From the NCBI RefSeq assembly GCF_030657335.1, contig NZ_CP131039.1:3240501-3304500 (forward strand): 64,000 bases of DNA. Direction: 5' to 3'. The notes beneath the pieces are model-generated. The model saw only the letters and a program-made list of their open reading frames with translations. It had not been told where the DNA came from and made no database searches. Made by a program: the position numbers and the translations under genes. Of this stretch, positions 35,105 to 42,589 are shown piece by piece (position 1 is the stretch's first letter; the number at the start of each line of letters is the position of its first letter). The DNA is from Croceibacterium aestuarii (GTDB lineage: Bacteria; Pseudomonadota; Alphaproteobacteria; Sphingomonadales; Sphingomonadaceae).

Positions 35105-35306
35105 ACTTCGTCATCAGCGCGAAGGGCAGAAGAGGCATCGAATTCGATCTTTTTTTCGTTTTATTCCCAAGAACTTACTAAATTCGGCTTAGCCAAAAGG
35201 CCCGCAGATGCCGCTTAATGTACTGGTTTGATGCCTTTTTCGGGACTCGAAGCTACTTTCCTAAGACCAATTTTCGGTTACGCCACCCCTCTTGCGGAGG
35301 CTCTTG

Positions 35307-36266
35307 TCACGCCGCGCGCAGTTCCGGGTGAGCACCCCGACACCTGTGGGCTTCGACAGTGACGTGAACGTATTCCTCGTGGACGGACAACCGTGCGGCG
35401 TAATCGGCGGGCTCCAGCGGCTCGGCGGCCACCAGCGAGACGACCGCAGCGTACTTACCAGGCCCAACGCGCCAGATGTGCAGGTCGGTCACAGTGGCGT
35501 CTGTGTCTTCGATCGTATCCCGAACCTCAGTATACTGGGCACTGTCGGCTTCGGCATCGACCAGCACGCCTGCAGTGTCGCGCAGGAGGGTCCACGACCA
35601 TCGACCGATTACGACTGCACCGACCAGACCCATGGCGGCATCCATCCATGCCCACCCGAGAAATCTCCCGGCCAGAAGCGCAGCGATAGCGAGGACCGAA
35701 GTGAGAGCGTCCGCAAGTACATGGAAGTAGGCGGAACGCAGATTGTTGTCGGCATGCGCATGGTCATGATCGTGACCATGCCCGTGATCATGCGTGTGCC
35801 CGTGATGGTGATCGGCTCCCAGCAACCTTGCGCTCAAGATGTTTACCAGCAATCCCAGCACAGCGATCCAGATTGCCTCGCTATAAGCGATAGCTGACGG
35901 GTTAATCAGCCGCTGAACCGATTCAGCAGCGATCCCGATCGCGAAGATGGCCAGCACCAGCGCGCTGGCAAAACCCGCCAGATCGCCCACTTTCCCGGTT
36001 CCGAAAGTAAACCGCGGATTGTCGGCGTGCCGGCGCGCAAACCAGTATGCGAAGGCCGCGACACCCAATGCTCCGGCGTGGGTCGCCATGTGAATGCCGT
36101 CCGCAAGCAACGCCATCGATCCGGTCCAGAGGCCGGCGACAATTTCAATCACCATCATGACCGCGGTCAGCGCGACGACATAGCGCGTGCGGCGCTCGTT
36201 CGCCTCGTGCGATGTACTCAGAAAGTTGTGGCTGTGCGCGAAGTCGGAATTGTCGGCGTGATGCAT
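35307..36266 (-). CDS. dmeF: CDF family Co2+/Ni2+ efflux transporter DmeF
   Basis: A 319-residue inner-membrane divalent cation/proton antiporter. It has an N-terminal HHADNSDFAHSHNF, the helix with ADGIHMATHAGALG (metal-binding His/Asp pair), FTFGTGKVGDLAGFASALVL, a His-rich loop (DHHHGHTHDHGHGHDHDHAH), and the second HVLADALTSVLA site. Overall pattern matches the alphaproteobacterial DmeF group. It lies 130 bases after copB on the same strand and may belong to the same transcript as the sigma-sensor module. Confidence 0.9.
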   Translation of the reverse strand: MHHADNSDFAHSHNFLSTSHEANERRTRYVVALTAVMMVIEIVAGLWTGSMALLADGIHMATHAGALGVAAFAYWFARRHADNPRFTFGTGKVGDLAGFASALVLAIFAIGIAAESVQRLINPSAIAYSEAIWIAVLGLLVNILSARLLGADHHHGHTHDHGHGHDHDHAHADNNLRSAYFHVLADALTSVLAIAALLAGRFLGWAWMDAAMGLVGAVVIGRWSWTLLRDTAGVLVDAEADSAQYTEVRDTIEDTDATVTDLHIWRVGPGKYAAVVSLVAAEPLEPADYAARLSVHEEYVHVTVEAHRCRGAHPELRAA

Positions 36267-36396
36267 CGGGTTGCCCTGATCGGAATGAGACAGCTTTTGG
36301 GTTCAGGGCAGGTGATACGTTGCCCGGACCGCCACTGGTAGTCGTTGACTGTCTCTAACGGTATGAACGGGCCGGTGCAATTCGCCGTCCGGTCTG

Positions 36397-37452
36397 TCAA
36401 AACCAGAAACGCACACCCACCACGTAATTCGTCAGGCTGGTATCTTCTCCGGCGAGCCGCGCATAATCGGCGCTGCCGCCGATCTTCCACTCCTGCTCGA
36501 TGCCGACATAAGGTGCAAATTCGCGCGCGAATTCATAGCGCAGGCGAACGCCGAGCTCTACACTGTCGAGACCCGCGCCGATCCCCAGTTCGGGAATATC
36601 CTGTGCCGCCAGATTGAATTCTGCGCGCGGCTGCAGGATCAAGCGTTGCGTGATGCGCTGATCGAGCTCGGCCTCCACCCGGGCAGTCAGATCGCCTTCG
36701 GTTGACAGGAAGGCGGCCGCATCGACCTCGAACATGTAGGGCGCAAGGCCCTGAATACCGATGACCGCATGGGTGCGCGCCGGGCCGGTCAGGTCCTGCC
36801 GCACGCCTGCCTGCAGGTCCCACCATGGGCCAATCGCATGACTCCACAGGCCCTGCACTTCGGCCGATTCCGGCTTTTCGCCAAAGCTGCCTTCGCCTTC
36901 GCTCTTGAACCAGAACTTGTCGATGTCACCGCCGTAATATCCCTGGACATCCCACAGATAGCCATCGCTTCCGCCGCGTGCGCGGTACTCGGCGCGGTCG
37001 GCCTGAAACCAGAACACCGGCATGCCGCTGACTTCGCGGACCACCGACGCGCGCGATGCCGCCATTCGGTCGGCGCCGACAAAGGCATCGGCGGCATGGG
37101 CCGGACCTTCGAAGGCCCGAGGTGGCGGCGGTCCCTGCGGAATCGGCGCGTGCCGCTCCATCGCTCCATGGTCCATGCCAGAGCGCTCCATGGTGGAATG
37201 GTCCATCGAACCGTCGTCCAACTCCTCCGCCGGTGCGGCGGCTGGACAGGTCGGCATGGCCATGGCACCGTGGGCCGAGTGATCCGTCGGCTGGCCCGTA
37301 GGCTGCAAATCCGCCGGACATTGCTCCGGCTTCTTGGCCTGCGCATCTGCTTCGGCCACAGGCGAGGCTGCCGGGCTATGATCGTGGTCCTGCGCCAGCG
37401 CCGTACTGGGGATGGCGACCAACGGCAGAAGGATAAGCATTGCCCCGCGCAT
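36397..37452 (-). CDS. copB: Copper resistance outer-membrane protein CopB
   Basis: A 351-residue protein with a signal peptide, a Met/His-rich N-terminal half (DHSAHGAMAMP, MDHSTMERSGMDHGAMERH) that should bind copper, and a C-terminal beta-barrel domain (FWFKSEGEGSFGE, DLQAGVRQDL, LRYEFAREFAPYVGIE and the aromatic end VVGVRFWF). The ATG at 37452 overlaps the copA stop (TGATG). Confidence 0.92.
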   Translation of the reverse strand: MRGAMLILLPLVAIPSTALAQDHDHSPAASPVAEADAQAKKPEQCPADLQPTGQPTDHSAHGAMAMPTCPAAAPAEELDDGSMDHSTMERSGMDHGAMERHAPIPQGPPPPRAFEGPAHAADAFVGADRMAASRASVVREVSGMPVFWFQADRAEYRARGGSDGYLWDVQGYYGGDIDKFWFKSEGEGSFGEKPESAEVQGLWSHAIGPWWDLQAGVRQDLTGPARTHAVIGIQGLAPYMFEVDAAAFLSTEGDLTARVEAELDQRITQRLILQPRAEFNLAAQDIPELGIGAGLDSVELGVRLRYEFAREFAPYVGIEQEWKIGGSADYARLAGEDTSLTNYVVGVRFWF

Positions 37453-39269
37453 CACCCGATCTCCCCCTGTAGCGGGCGGACGGTGACGACCTGAAACATG
37501 CCGCTGTGCATGTGGTAAATGAGGTGGCAGTGGAAGGCCCAGTCACCGGGCGCGTTGGCCGTCAGGTCGAACTGCGCGCTGCCGCCCGGTTGCACGACGA
37601 GCGTGTGCTTCAGCGGCTGGTGGCCGTGCGGGGCACCGTTCACCAGCTCGAAGAAGTGACCGTGCAGGTGGATCGGGTGCGCCATCATGGTGTCGTTCAC
37701 CAATTTCACGCGCACGCGCTCGTTGAGGGCGAAGCGAATGGGATCATCGGTCACGGCGGAGAACTTCTGCCCGTCGAACGACCACATGTAGCGTTCCATG
37801 TTGCCGGTCAGGTGGATCTCCTTCATCCGCGTTGGCCGGCGCATGTCGGGGTTCATCCGTGCAGCAACGAGCTGCTTGTAGTCGAGCACCCGGTGCCCGA
37901 CGTCCGCGAGCCCGATGCCGGGGTCGCCCATCCGGTCGACCGGATTCATCGCCACCATGTCGAGACCCGGCCCGACCGTAACGCTCGGCGGCAGGAGCGA
38001 GGTATCGCGCATCGACATGGCGCCCATGTCCATCGCTTCCATTCCGCCTGACGCCGCGTGACTCGTTGTGGGCGTCGCGCCATGGCTCATCGCGCTATGA
38101 TCCATCGCTCCTTCGACGGCCGCGTTGCCGGTAGAGCCGTGGTTCATGCCCATGTCGGCCATCGTCAGCAGCGGCGGATCGCGCATCGGCGGAACCTGCG
38201 CCTGCGCACCGGGACGGCTTACCAGTGTGGCGACGCCCATTCCCGAACGGTCCATCGCCTCGGCCACGATAGCATAGGCGTCGGCCCCGGTGGGTTCGAC
38301 GATCACATCGTAGGTCTCGGCGTTACCGATCTGAAACTCGTCGGTCTCGACCGGCCGCACGTCCTGTCCGTCAGCAGCGATGACCTTCATTGGCAGGCCG
38401 GGAATACGCAGGTTGAAGAAGGTCATCGCGGACGCGTTGATGAACCGCAGACGGACCCGTTCGCCCGGGGTGAAGGCGAACTCGAGCGCGTCCTCCGGGC
38501 CGTGGCCGTTGACGAGATAGGTGTAGAGCGGCGCCGAGACATCGGAAATATCGGTCGGCATCATCCGCATACGCGCCCACATCCGGCGCTCGGCGCCAGT
38601 GAGCGGGTAGTCGTCGGTGGCGGTCGTCTTCTGGAAATTGAACGGCGCCTCGCCCACCTTCAGCTTCTTCATGATCGCGTGCGGATGCATCGGCGACCAG
38701 TCCGACAGCAATACGACGTAGTCGCGGTCGACCTGGTGCGGGTCGCCATCGGCCGGGTCGATGATGATCGGCCCATAATGCCCCATCGGTTCCTGCAACG
38801 TGTGGGCATGCCACCAATAGGTGCCGGCCTGCCGGATCGGGAATTCGTAGCGGAACCGTTCGCCCGGCTCGACCGCGGCCATTGTCACGCCCGGCACGCC
38901 GTCCATGAGGAATGGCACCAACAGCCCGTGCCAGTGGATCGAGGTTCCCATCGAGCTGTTGTTTACGAGATCGACGACGAGGTTCTGGCCCTCCGTCAGC
39001 CGGAGCAGAGGCCCCGGCAGCGTACCGTTCACCGTCACCGCGGGCCCGCTACGGTCACCCGTGGCAAATGCAGCGTCGGCCACCGTCATGGTCAGGCGCT
39101 CGCCCGCCAGGACGTCGCTTCCCCTGCGCGCCAGGGTTCCGGCGTGATCGCCCCGCGCCCAGGCCGGCATCGCCTGCCCCAGGCCGATCAGGCTGGCCGC
39201 TCCGGCGGTTCGGGTCAGGAATTTACGGCGATCGAGCGCCGGCCCGTCGGTCAAGGATGTGATGCTCAT
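37452..39269 (-). CDS. copA: Copper resistance multicopper oxidase CopA
   Basis: A 605-residue periplasmic multicopper oxidase of the PcoA/CopA type. The twin-arginine signal DRRKFLTRTAGAASLIG opens it. Copper ligands lie in IHWHGLLVP, YWWHAHT, HPIHLHGHFFELV and FHCHLIYHMHSGMF. A Met-rich insert at about 370-430 (MADMGMNHG, AMDHSAMSHG, MEAMDMGAMSM) can load extra Cu(I). The start codon follows from the Tat signal. It starts 33 bases after the sigma factor stop, in line with the sensor-sigma operon. Confidence 0.94.
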   Translation of the reverse strand: MSITSLTDGPALDRRKFLTRTAGAASLIGLGQAMPAWARGDHAGTLARRGSDVLAGERLTMTVADAAFATGDRSGPAVTVNGTLPGPLLRLTEGQNLVVDLVNNSSMGTSIHWHGLLVPFLMDGVPGVTMAAVEPGERFRYEFPIRQAGTYWWHAHTLQEPMGHYGPIIIDPADGDPHQVDRDYVVLLSDWSPMHPHAIMKKLKVGEAPFNFQKTTATDDYPLTGAERRMWARMRMMPTDISDVSAPLYTYLVNGHGPEDALEFAFTPGERVRLRFINASAMTFFNLRIPGLPMKVIAADGQDVRPVETDEFQIGNAETYDVIVEPTGADAYAIVAEAMDRSGMGVATLVSRPGAQAQVPPMRDPPLLTMADMGMNHGSTGNAAVEGAMDHSAMSHGATPTTSHAASGGMEAMDMGAMSMRDTSLLPPSVTVGPGLDMVAMNPVDRMGDPGIGLADVGHRVLDYKQLVAARMNPDMRRPTRMKEIHLTGNMERYMWSFDGQKFSAVTDDPIRFALNERVRVKLVNDTMMAHPIHLHGHFFELVNGAPHGHQPLKHTLVVQPGGSAQFDLTANAPGDWAFHCHLIYHMHSGMFQVVTVRPLQGEIG

Positions 39270-39301
39270 AGTCCAGCTTACGAAATGGAGGCGATCACCC
39301 C

Positions 39302-39862
39302 TCAAAGTAAATCGAGCTTAGCCCGGAGCTGCCTGCGCGCCCGGTAGATGCGGGTTTCGATCGTCTTCTCGGTCACCCCGAGGAGCTCAGCCGCCTCGCG
39401 CTGGCTCCGCCCGTCCATCGTGACCAGAACCAGCGGTTCGCGCAGGCTGATCGGCAAGCGTTCGATCGCCCGCTGGACCCGGACAAGCTCCTGCCGGTCG
39501 GCGACGAGGGTCTCTGAATCCGGTCCGTCGGTCGCGATCTTCTGTTCGGCATCGAATGTGCTGAATCCCAGCAGCCGGGCGGCCTTGCGGCGGCGCAGCC
39601 GGTCGCGGCATTTGTTGAGCGTGATCGTCGTCAGGTAGGCGGCGACCGGGCGCAGGGGGTCGAGCCTGGAACGCGCAAGCCAGGTGGATGCGAGCGCGGC
39701 CTGAACGGCATCTTCGGCATCGGCGGTCGAACCGAGCATGCGCATTGCCAGTCCTAGCAGGCGCGGAAGATGAGGCCCGACGAGCTTGCCGAACGCCGAC
39801 CGGTCACCGGCCCGAACCCGCTCAGTCAGCTCCTCTTCGTTCGTTTCACGCGATCCCGCCAC
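39302..39862 (-). CDS. ECF sigma factor, CnrH-like
   Basis: A 186-residue extracytoplasmic-function sigma factor. The region 2 segment is FGKLVGPHLPRLLGLAMRML and DAEDAVQAALASTWL, and region 4 is LPISLREPLVLVTMDGRSQR and AAELLGVTEKTIETRIYRAR. It follows a periplasmic sensor and a small membrane protein in the order Y, X, H seen in the cnr system of Cupriavidus. It should direct transcription of its own operon and possibly of the divergent copper operon. Confidence 0.9.
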   Translation of the reverse strand: MAGSRETNEEELTERVRAGDRSAFGKLVGPHLPRLLGLAMRMLGSTADAEDAVQAALASTWLARSRLDPLRPVAAYLTTITLNKCRDRLRRRKAARLLGFSTFDAEQKIATDGPDSETLVADRQELVRVQRAIERLPISLREPLVLVTMDGRSQREAAELLGVTEKTIETRIYRARRQLRAKLDLL

Positions 39863-39868
39863 CGTCCG

Positions 39869-40309
39869 TCATTCACCGGGTTCGCCGGTGAGCGATGTTG
39901 CGACCTGGCGATCGAACAGCTCTTGCTGCTGCGGATCAAGCAGTGCGCGCATCGCGAACACATGCCGCACAGTAGCCTTCTGCAAATCGCCCATCCGCGC
40001 GTGAACCTCGTCGATCGCGGCAGCGACCTTGGGGCCGTAGGTATGTTCGTCGTTCATGGCAGCAGCCAGTCGGGCGTTGGCGGTGCGCAGCGACAGTTCC
40101 AGTTCCTTCCTGTCGACCGCAAACTGCCCTTCGATCTGCTCGAGCTGCGCCCTTTGCGAGGCATTGAGGTCGAGTTCCTCATGCACGAAATCGTGAAGGC
40201 CATGTTGCGCCTGCCTGCCACCCCATTCGTTGGCCGCGAAGGCACCGAGGCAACCGGCGAGAATCGCCAGAACCACGGCCAGCAGGATCTGCAGACCGCT
40301 GATCTTCAC
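39869..40309 (-). CDS. CnrX-like periplasmic metal sensor
   Basis: A 146-residue protein with one N-terminal membrane anchor and a helical periplasmic domain of the heavy-metal resistance (CnrX/Spy-like) fold. Putative ligands are His39 and His43 (HDFVH), Glu60, His116 and Met120 (HVFAM). CnrX of Cupriavidus uses His42, His46, Glu63, His119 and Met123, the same spacing shifted by three. It therefore probably senses Co/Ni. The start overlaps the previous gene by ATGA. Confidence 0.85.
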   Translation of the reverse strand: MKISGLQILLAVVLAILAGCLGAFAANEWGGRQAQHGLHDFVHEELDLNASQRAQLEQIEGQFAVDRKELELSLRTANARLAAAMNDEHTYGPKVAAAIDEVHARMGDLQKATVRHVFAMRALLDPQQQELFDRQVATSLTGEPGE

Positions 40310-40590
40310 GGTTCGACGTGCAGTAGTGACGCGGGGGAAAGTTCGGCACCATCCATCAGACTGTATCCGCCTGCCTCCGCCCGGGCGGGCGCCTGGGTTA
40401 TCCCGAAACCGGAACCGAGACCGATAAAGGCCATCCCCGCCATCAGAACGAGCCGAAAGCGGCGGCGCGACACTTCTTCCTGTCGGCCCGCACGCATCCA
40501 GACGCCATCCATGAAACCCTCGGGCGGCGAGGGTCGTTGCCGGGCGCCCAGGCTTGCCAGCGCTATGTCCAGTCGGCTTTCGTCGCGCAT
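40306..40590 (-). CDS. CnrY-like anti-sigma factor
   Basis: A 94-residue protein with a cytoplasmic N-terminal helix (RLDIALASLGARQR) suited to bind the sigma factor, one membrane helix (about 46-65, FRLVLMAGMAFIGLGSGFGI) and a short periplasmic tail. Size and topology match CnrY/NccY; sequence identity is weak, so the call depends on position ahead of the X and H genes. Confidence 0.7.
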   Translation of the reverse strand: MRDESRLDIALASLGARQRPSPPEGFMDGVWMRAGRQEEVSRRRFRLVLMAGMAFIGLGSGFGITQAPARAEAGGYSLMDGAELSPASLLHVEP

Positions 40591-40687
40591 GTATTTCGGT
40601 CCTTTTGCTGCCCTGCTATACGCGAAGCTCCTGCCAACCCCTCAAAAAATTCTGAGGGGTGCTGCTGCGCGAAGCGTAGAGCGTGGC
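40591..40687. promoter_or_regulatory. Divergent promoter region with 8-base inverted repeat
   Basis: ACCCCTCA (40637-40644) and TGAGGGGT (40653-40660) form a perfect inverted repeat with an AT-rich 8-base centre, between the divergent CnrY-like and DUF2231 genes. It may be an operator shared by both operons or an RNA hairpin in a leader. No clear sigma-70 elements are seen around it. Confidence 0.5.
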
Positions 40688-41401
40688 ATGTATTCTCCTT
40701 TTTCTCTTCGCCGGGCCTCGATCCTGCTGGCGGCAATGTTGTTGCTCTTGCCCACGGCCGGCAGCGCCCACGAGGAGCACAGAGACAATATGAGCGATGC
40801 CGAGATGGTGCAGATGGAGGGTGCGTCTTCCATGCACGGAGCGGCCGGCATGCACGGAGCGCGCGAAGCCGACGACCATCACTCTGATGACATGGTCAAG
40901 GCGCATGAGCGCGTGGATCAACGCGCTGCGGAGCCGCAGAGCGCACAACAAGCTCTGGACGCGGCGGTCGCGAAAAACCGGGTCACCTCGGTAGGCGACT
41001 TTGTCGGACGGTTGCATCCGCTCGCAACACACTTTCCGATAGCTCTCCTGTTGGCCGCGGCCCTGGCGGAACTCCTGCTCGTCGCACGGCCTGCGCTGGG
41101 CCTAGAGCGCACAATACGCTTCCTCGTGGCCGGAGGCGCGGTGGGCGCGGTCATTGCCGCCCTGCTCGGATGGTTCGCGGCCGGTTGGCGCCTCGAGGAC
41201 CGCTCGGAGACGCTCGGACTTCATCGCTGGAACGGAACCGTCATCGCCAGTGTCGCGGTTCTGGCGACGTGGCTGGCGTTCCGTTCGCAAGGGCGGACAG
41301 GGCTGCGCGTGGTGCTGGTCGTGATTGCGGTCGCGCTTATCGCGCAAGGCTATCTGGGCGGAGAAATGGTTCTCGGCCCCAACCACCTCGGAATTCGCTG
41401 A
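40688..41401 (+). CDS. DUF2231-like membrane protein with Met/His-rich periplasmic segment
   Basis: A 237-residue protein. Signal peptide, then a Met/His-rich stretch (EEHRDNMSDAEMVQMEGASS, MHGAAGMHG, DDHHSDDM), then about four helices containing RLHPLATHFPIALLLAAALA, the DUF2231 signature. The chosen ATG gives an ordinary signal MYSPFSLRRASILLAAML. It opens a plus-strand run of genes continuing to 48.2 kb. Role in copper handling is inferred from context. Confidence 0.8.
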   Translation: MYSPFSLRRASILLAAMLLLLPTAGSAHEEHRDNMSDAEMVQMEGASSMHGAAGMHGAREADDHHSDDMVKAHERVDQRAAEPQSAQQALDAAVAKNRVTSVGDFVGRLHPLATHFPIALLLAAALAELLLVARPALGLERTIRFLVAGGAVGAVIAALLGWFAAGWRLEDRSETLGLHRWNGTVIASVAVLATWLAFRSQGRTGLRVVLVVIAVALIAQGYLGGEMVLGPNHLGIR

Positions 41402-41421
41402 CGAAAATGGAGAATTGCCCG

Positions 41422-41886
41422 ATGCCCACCCGCTTCAGCCAGCCCTCGGGCAAAGCCCTTGCCGCCAGTATACTGCTGGCGCTGGCGGCATGTTCCGGTT
41501 CCGCGCAGGCGGCCAGCTACACCATGTTCCGCGATCCGGGCTGCGGCTGCTGCGAGGGTTGGGCCGCGGATGTACGCGAAGGGCTCGGGGCTAATGTGGT
41601 CGTCGAAGACAGGGCCGACATGGCTGCTGTCAAAGATCGCGAGGGCGTGCCGGTCAATCTGCGCTCCTGCCACACGATGATCGTCGGCGGTTATGTGATC
41701 GAAGGACACGTACCGGCCGCGGATGTCGCCCGCCTTCTGCGCGAACGTCCCGAGGGCATCGAAGGCCTCGCCGTAGCCGGGATGCCCATTGGCTCGCCCG
41801 GCATGGAAATGAACGGGCGTACTCAGCCCTACCAGGTGATCGCGTTCGGAAAGTCCGGAGCGACCGTATTCAACAGCTACAACTGA
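41422..41886 (+). CDS. DUF411 metal-binding protein
   Basis: A 154-residue exported protein. After a lipoprotein-like signal it has the DUF411 motif RDPGCGCCEGWAADV, then LRSCHTMIVGGYVIEGHVPA and PIGSPGMEM. Cysteines Cys-x-Cys-Cys and the Met/His positions are typical of this periplasmic copper-linked family. An ATG 15 bases upstream is possible, but GGAG lies 9 bases before ATG 41422. Confidence 0.9.
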   Translation: MPTRFSQPSGKALAASILLALAACSGSAQAASYTMFRDPGCGCCEGWAADVREGLGANVVVEDRADMAAVKDREGVPVNLRSCHTMIVGGYVIEGHVPAADVARLLRERPEGIEGLAVAGMPIGSPGMEMNGRTQPYQVIAFGKSGATVFNSYN

Positions 41887-41906
41887 CCACCCCAAGGAGA
41901 CGCATC

Positions 41907-42290
41907 ATGAAAAGAACACTTATCGCCGCGACCGCCGGATTGCTCTTAACCGGGCCTGCTCTTGCCCAGGCTGACCAATCTCCGAAGCCCGCCGAAAAAC
42001 CACAGATGTGCGAAATGATGCATAATGGCGCCAAGATGAAGGGGATGATGGTCAGGGGCGAGGACGGAGTGATGACCTGCCGGATGATGGACCACTCGCA
42101 AATGGATCACTCGCAGATGGATCCTTCTCAGATGGACCATGGAAGGATGGATCATTCGCAGATGAACCACGGTACGATGAACCACGGTACCATGGACCAC
42201 AGCGCCGCACCGGACGGCCAGACTCCGCCGGCCCCTGCGGCTGAAGCGGCGGCAGATCATGATGCGCATGCAGGGCATGATCCCGAATAG
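41907..42290 (+). CDS. Exported Met/His repeat protein, probable copper buffer
   Basis: A 127-residue exported protein with signal MKRTLIAATAGLLLTGPALA. The mature part has MCEMMHNGAKMKGMM and then eight pentapeptide units of the type MDHSQ (MDHSQ, MDPSQ, MDHGR, MNHGT, MDHSA). Such Met/His repeats bind Cu(I) and Ag(I). The Pro/Ala tail has HDAHAGHDPE. Homology to named families is not evident; the role is inferred from composition and place in a copper operon. Confidence 0.8.
   Translation: MKRTLIAATAGLLLTGPALAQADQSPKPAEKPQMCEMMHNGAKMKGMMVRGEDGVMTCRMMDHSQMDHSQMDPSQMDHGRMDHSQMNHGTMNHGTMDHSAAPDGQTPPAPAAEAAADHDAHAGHDPE
42087..42206 (+). repeat. Eight 15-base units encoding MDHSQ-type repeats
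   Basis: Coding tandem repeat of period 15 inside the Met/His protein gene, with units differing at one to a few bases (atg gac cac tcg caa type). Slippage could change copy number. Confidence 0.85.
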
Positions 42291-42319
42291 ACCGGATTGG
42301 CGGGCAGGAGGAATTTGCG

Positions 42320-42589
42320 ATGCATGGCTTCAAGCGGGATCTTTTTGTGTGGGGATGGACCGCGAGCATCTTTCTCCTGCTGACCTATCTGCTGTGCGTC
42401 GGGTTCGGGCTGCTGGCGCCTGACAGGCTCCACATGCACGAGGCCTGGGCGCCGCTGCTGCCGGGATTCACATGGCTCACCCCCGCGGGTTTCGCGTGGG
42501 GGGCCGTCGGCAGCTTTCTCTATGGCTGGTACGGAGCGGTCCTGCTGGTGCCGCTTTACCGCTTTTTCGCGCGGAGAACGGATGCATGA
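42320..42589 (+). CDS. DUF5676 family membrane protein
   Basis: An 89-residue protein with two helices ([20 protein letters not shown] and [20 protein letters not shown]) and [13 protein letters not shown] between them. Small proteins of this kind commonly precede copper P-type ATPases. Its stop overlaps the ATPase start by ATGA. Function unknown. Confidence 0.85.
   Translation: MHGFKRDLFVWGWTASIFLLLTYLLCVGFGLLAPDRLHMHEAWAPLLPGFTWLTPAGFAWGAVGSFLYGWYGAVLLVPLYRFFARRTDA

Noticed and set aside
39770-40687. Long plus-strand extension upstream of the DUF2231 gene
   Set aside because: It runs antisense through the sensor genes; the signal peptide at 40688 gives the real start.
42087-42206. Possible CRISPR or non-coding tandem repeat
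   Set aside because: The 15-base units are in frame and encode MDHSQ-type pentapeptides; there are no spacers.
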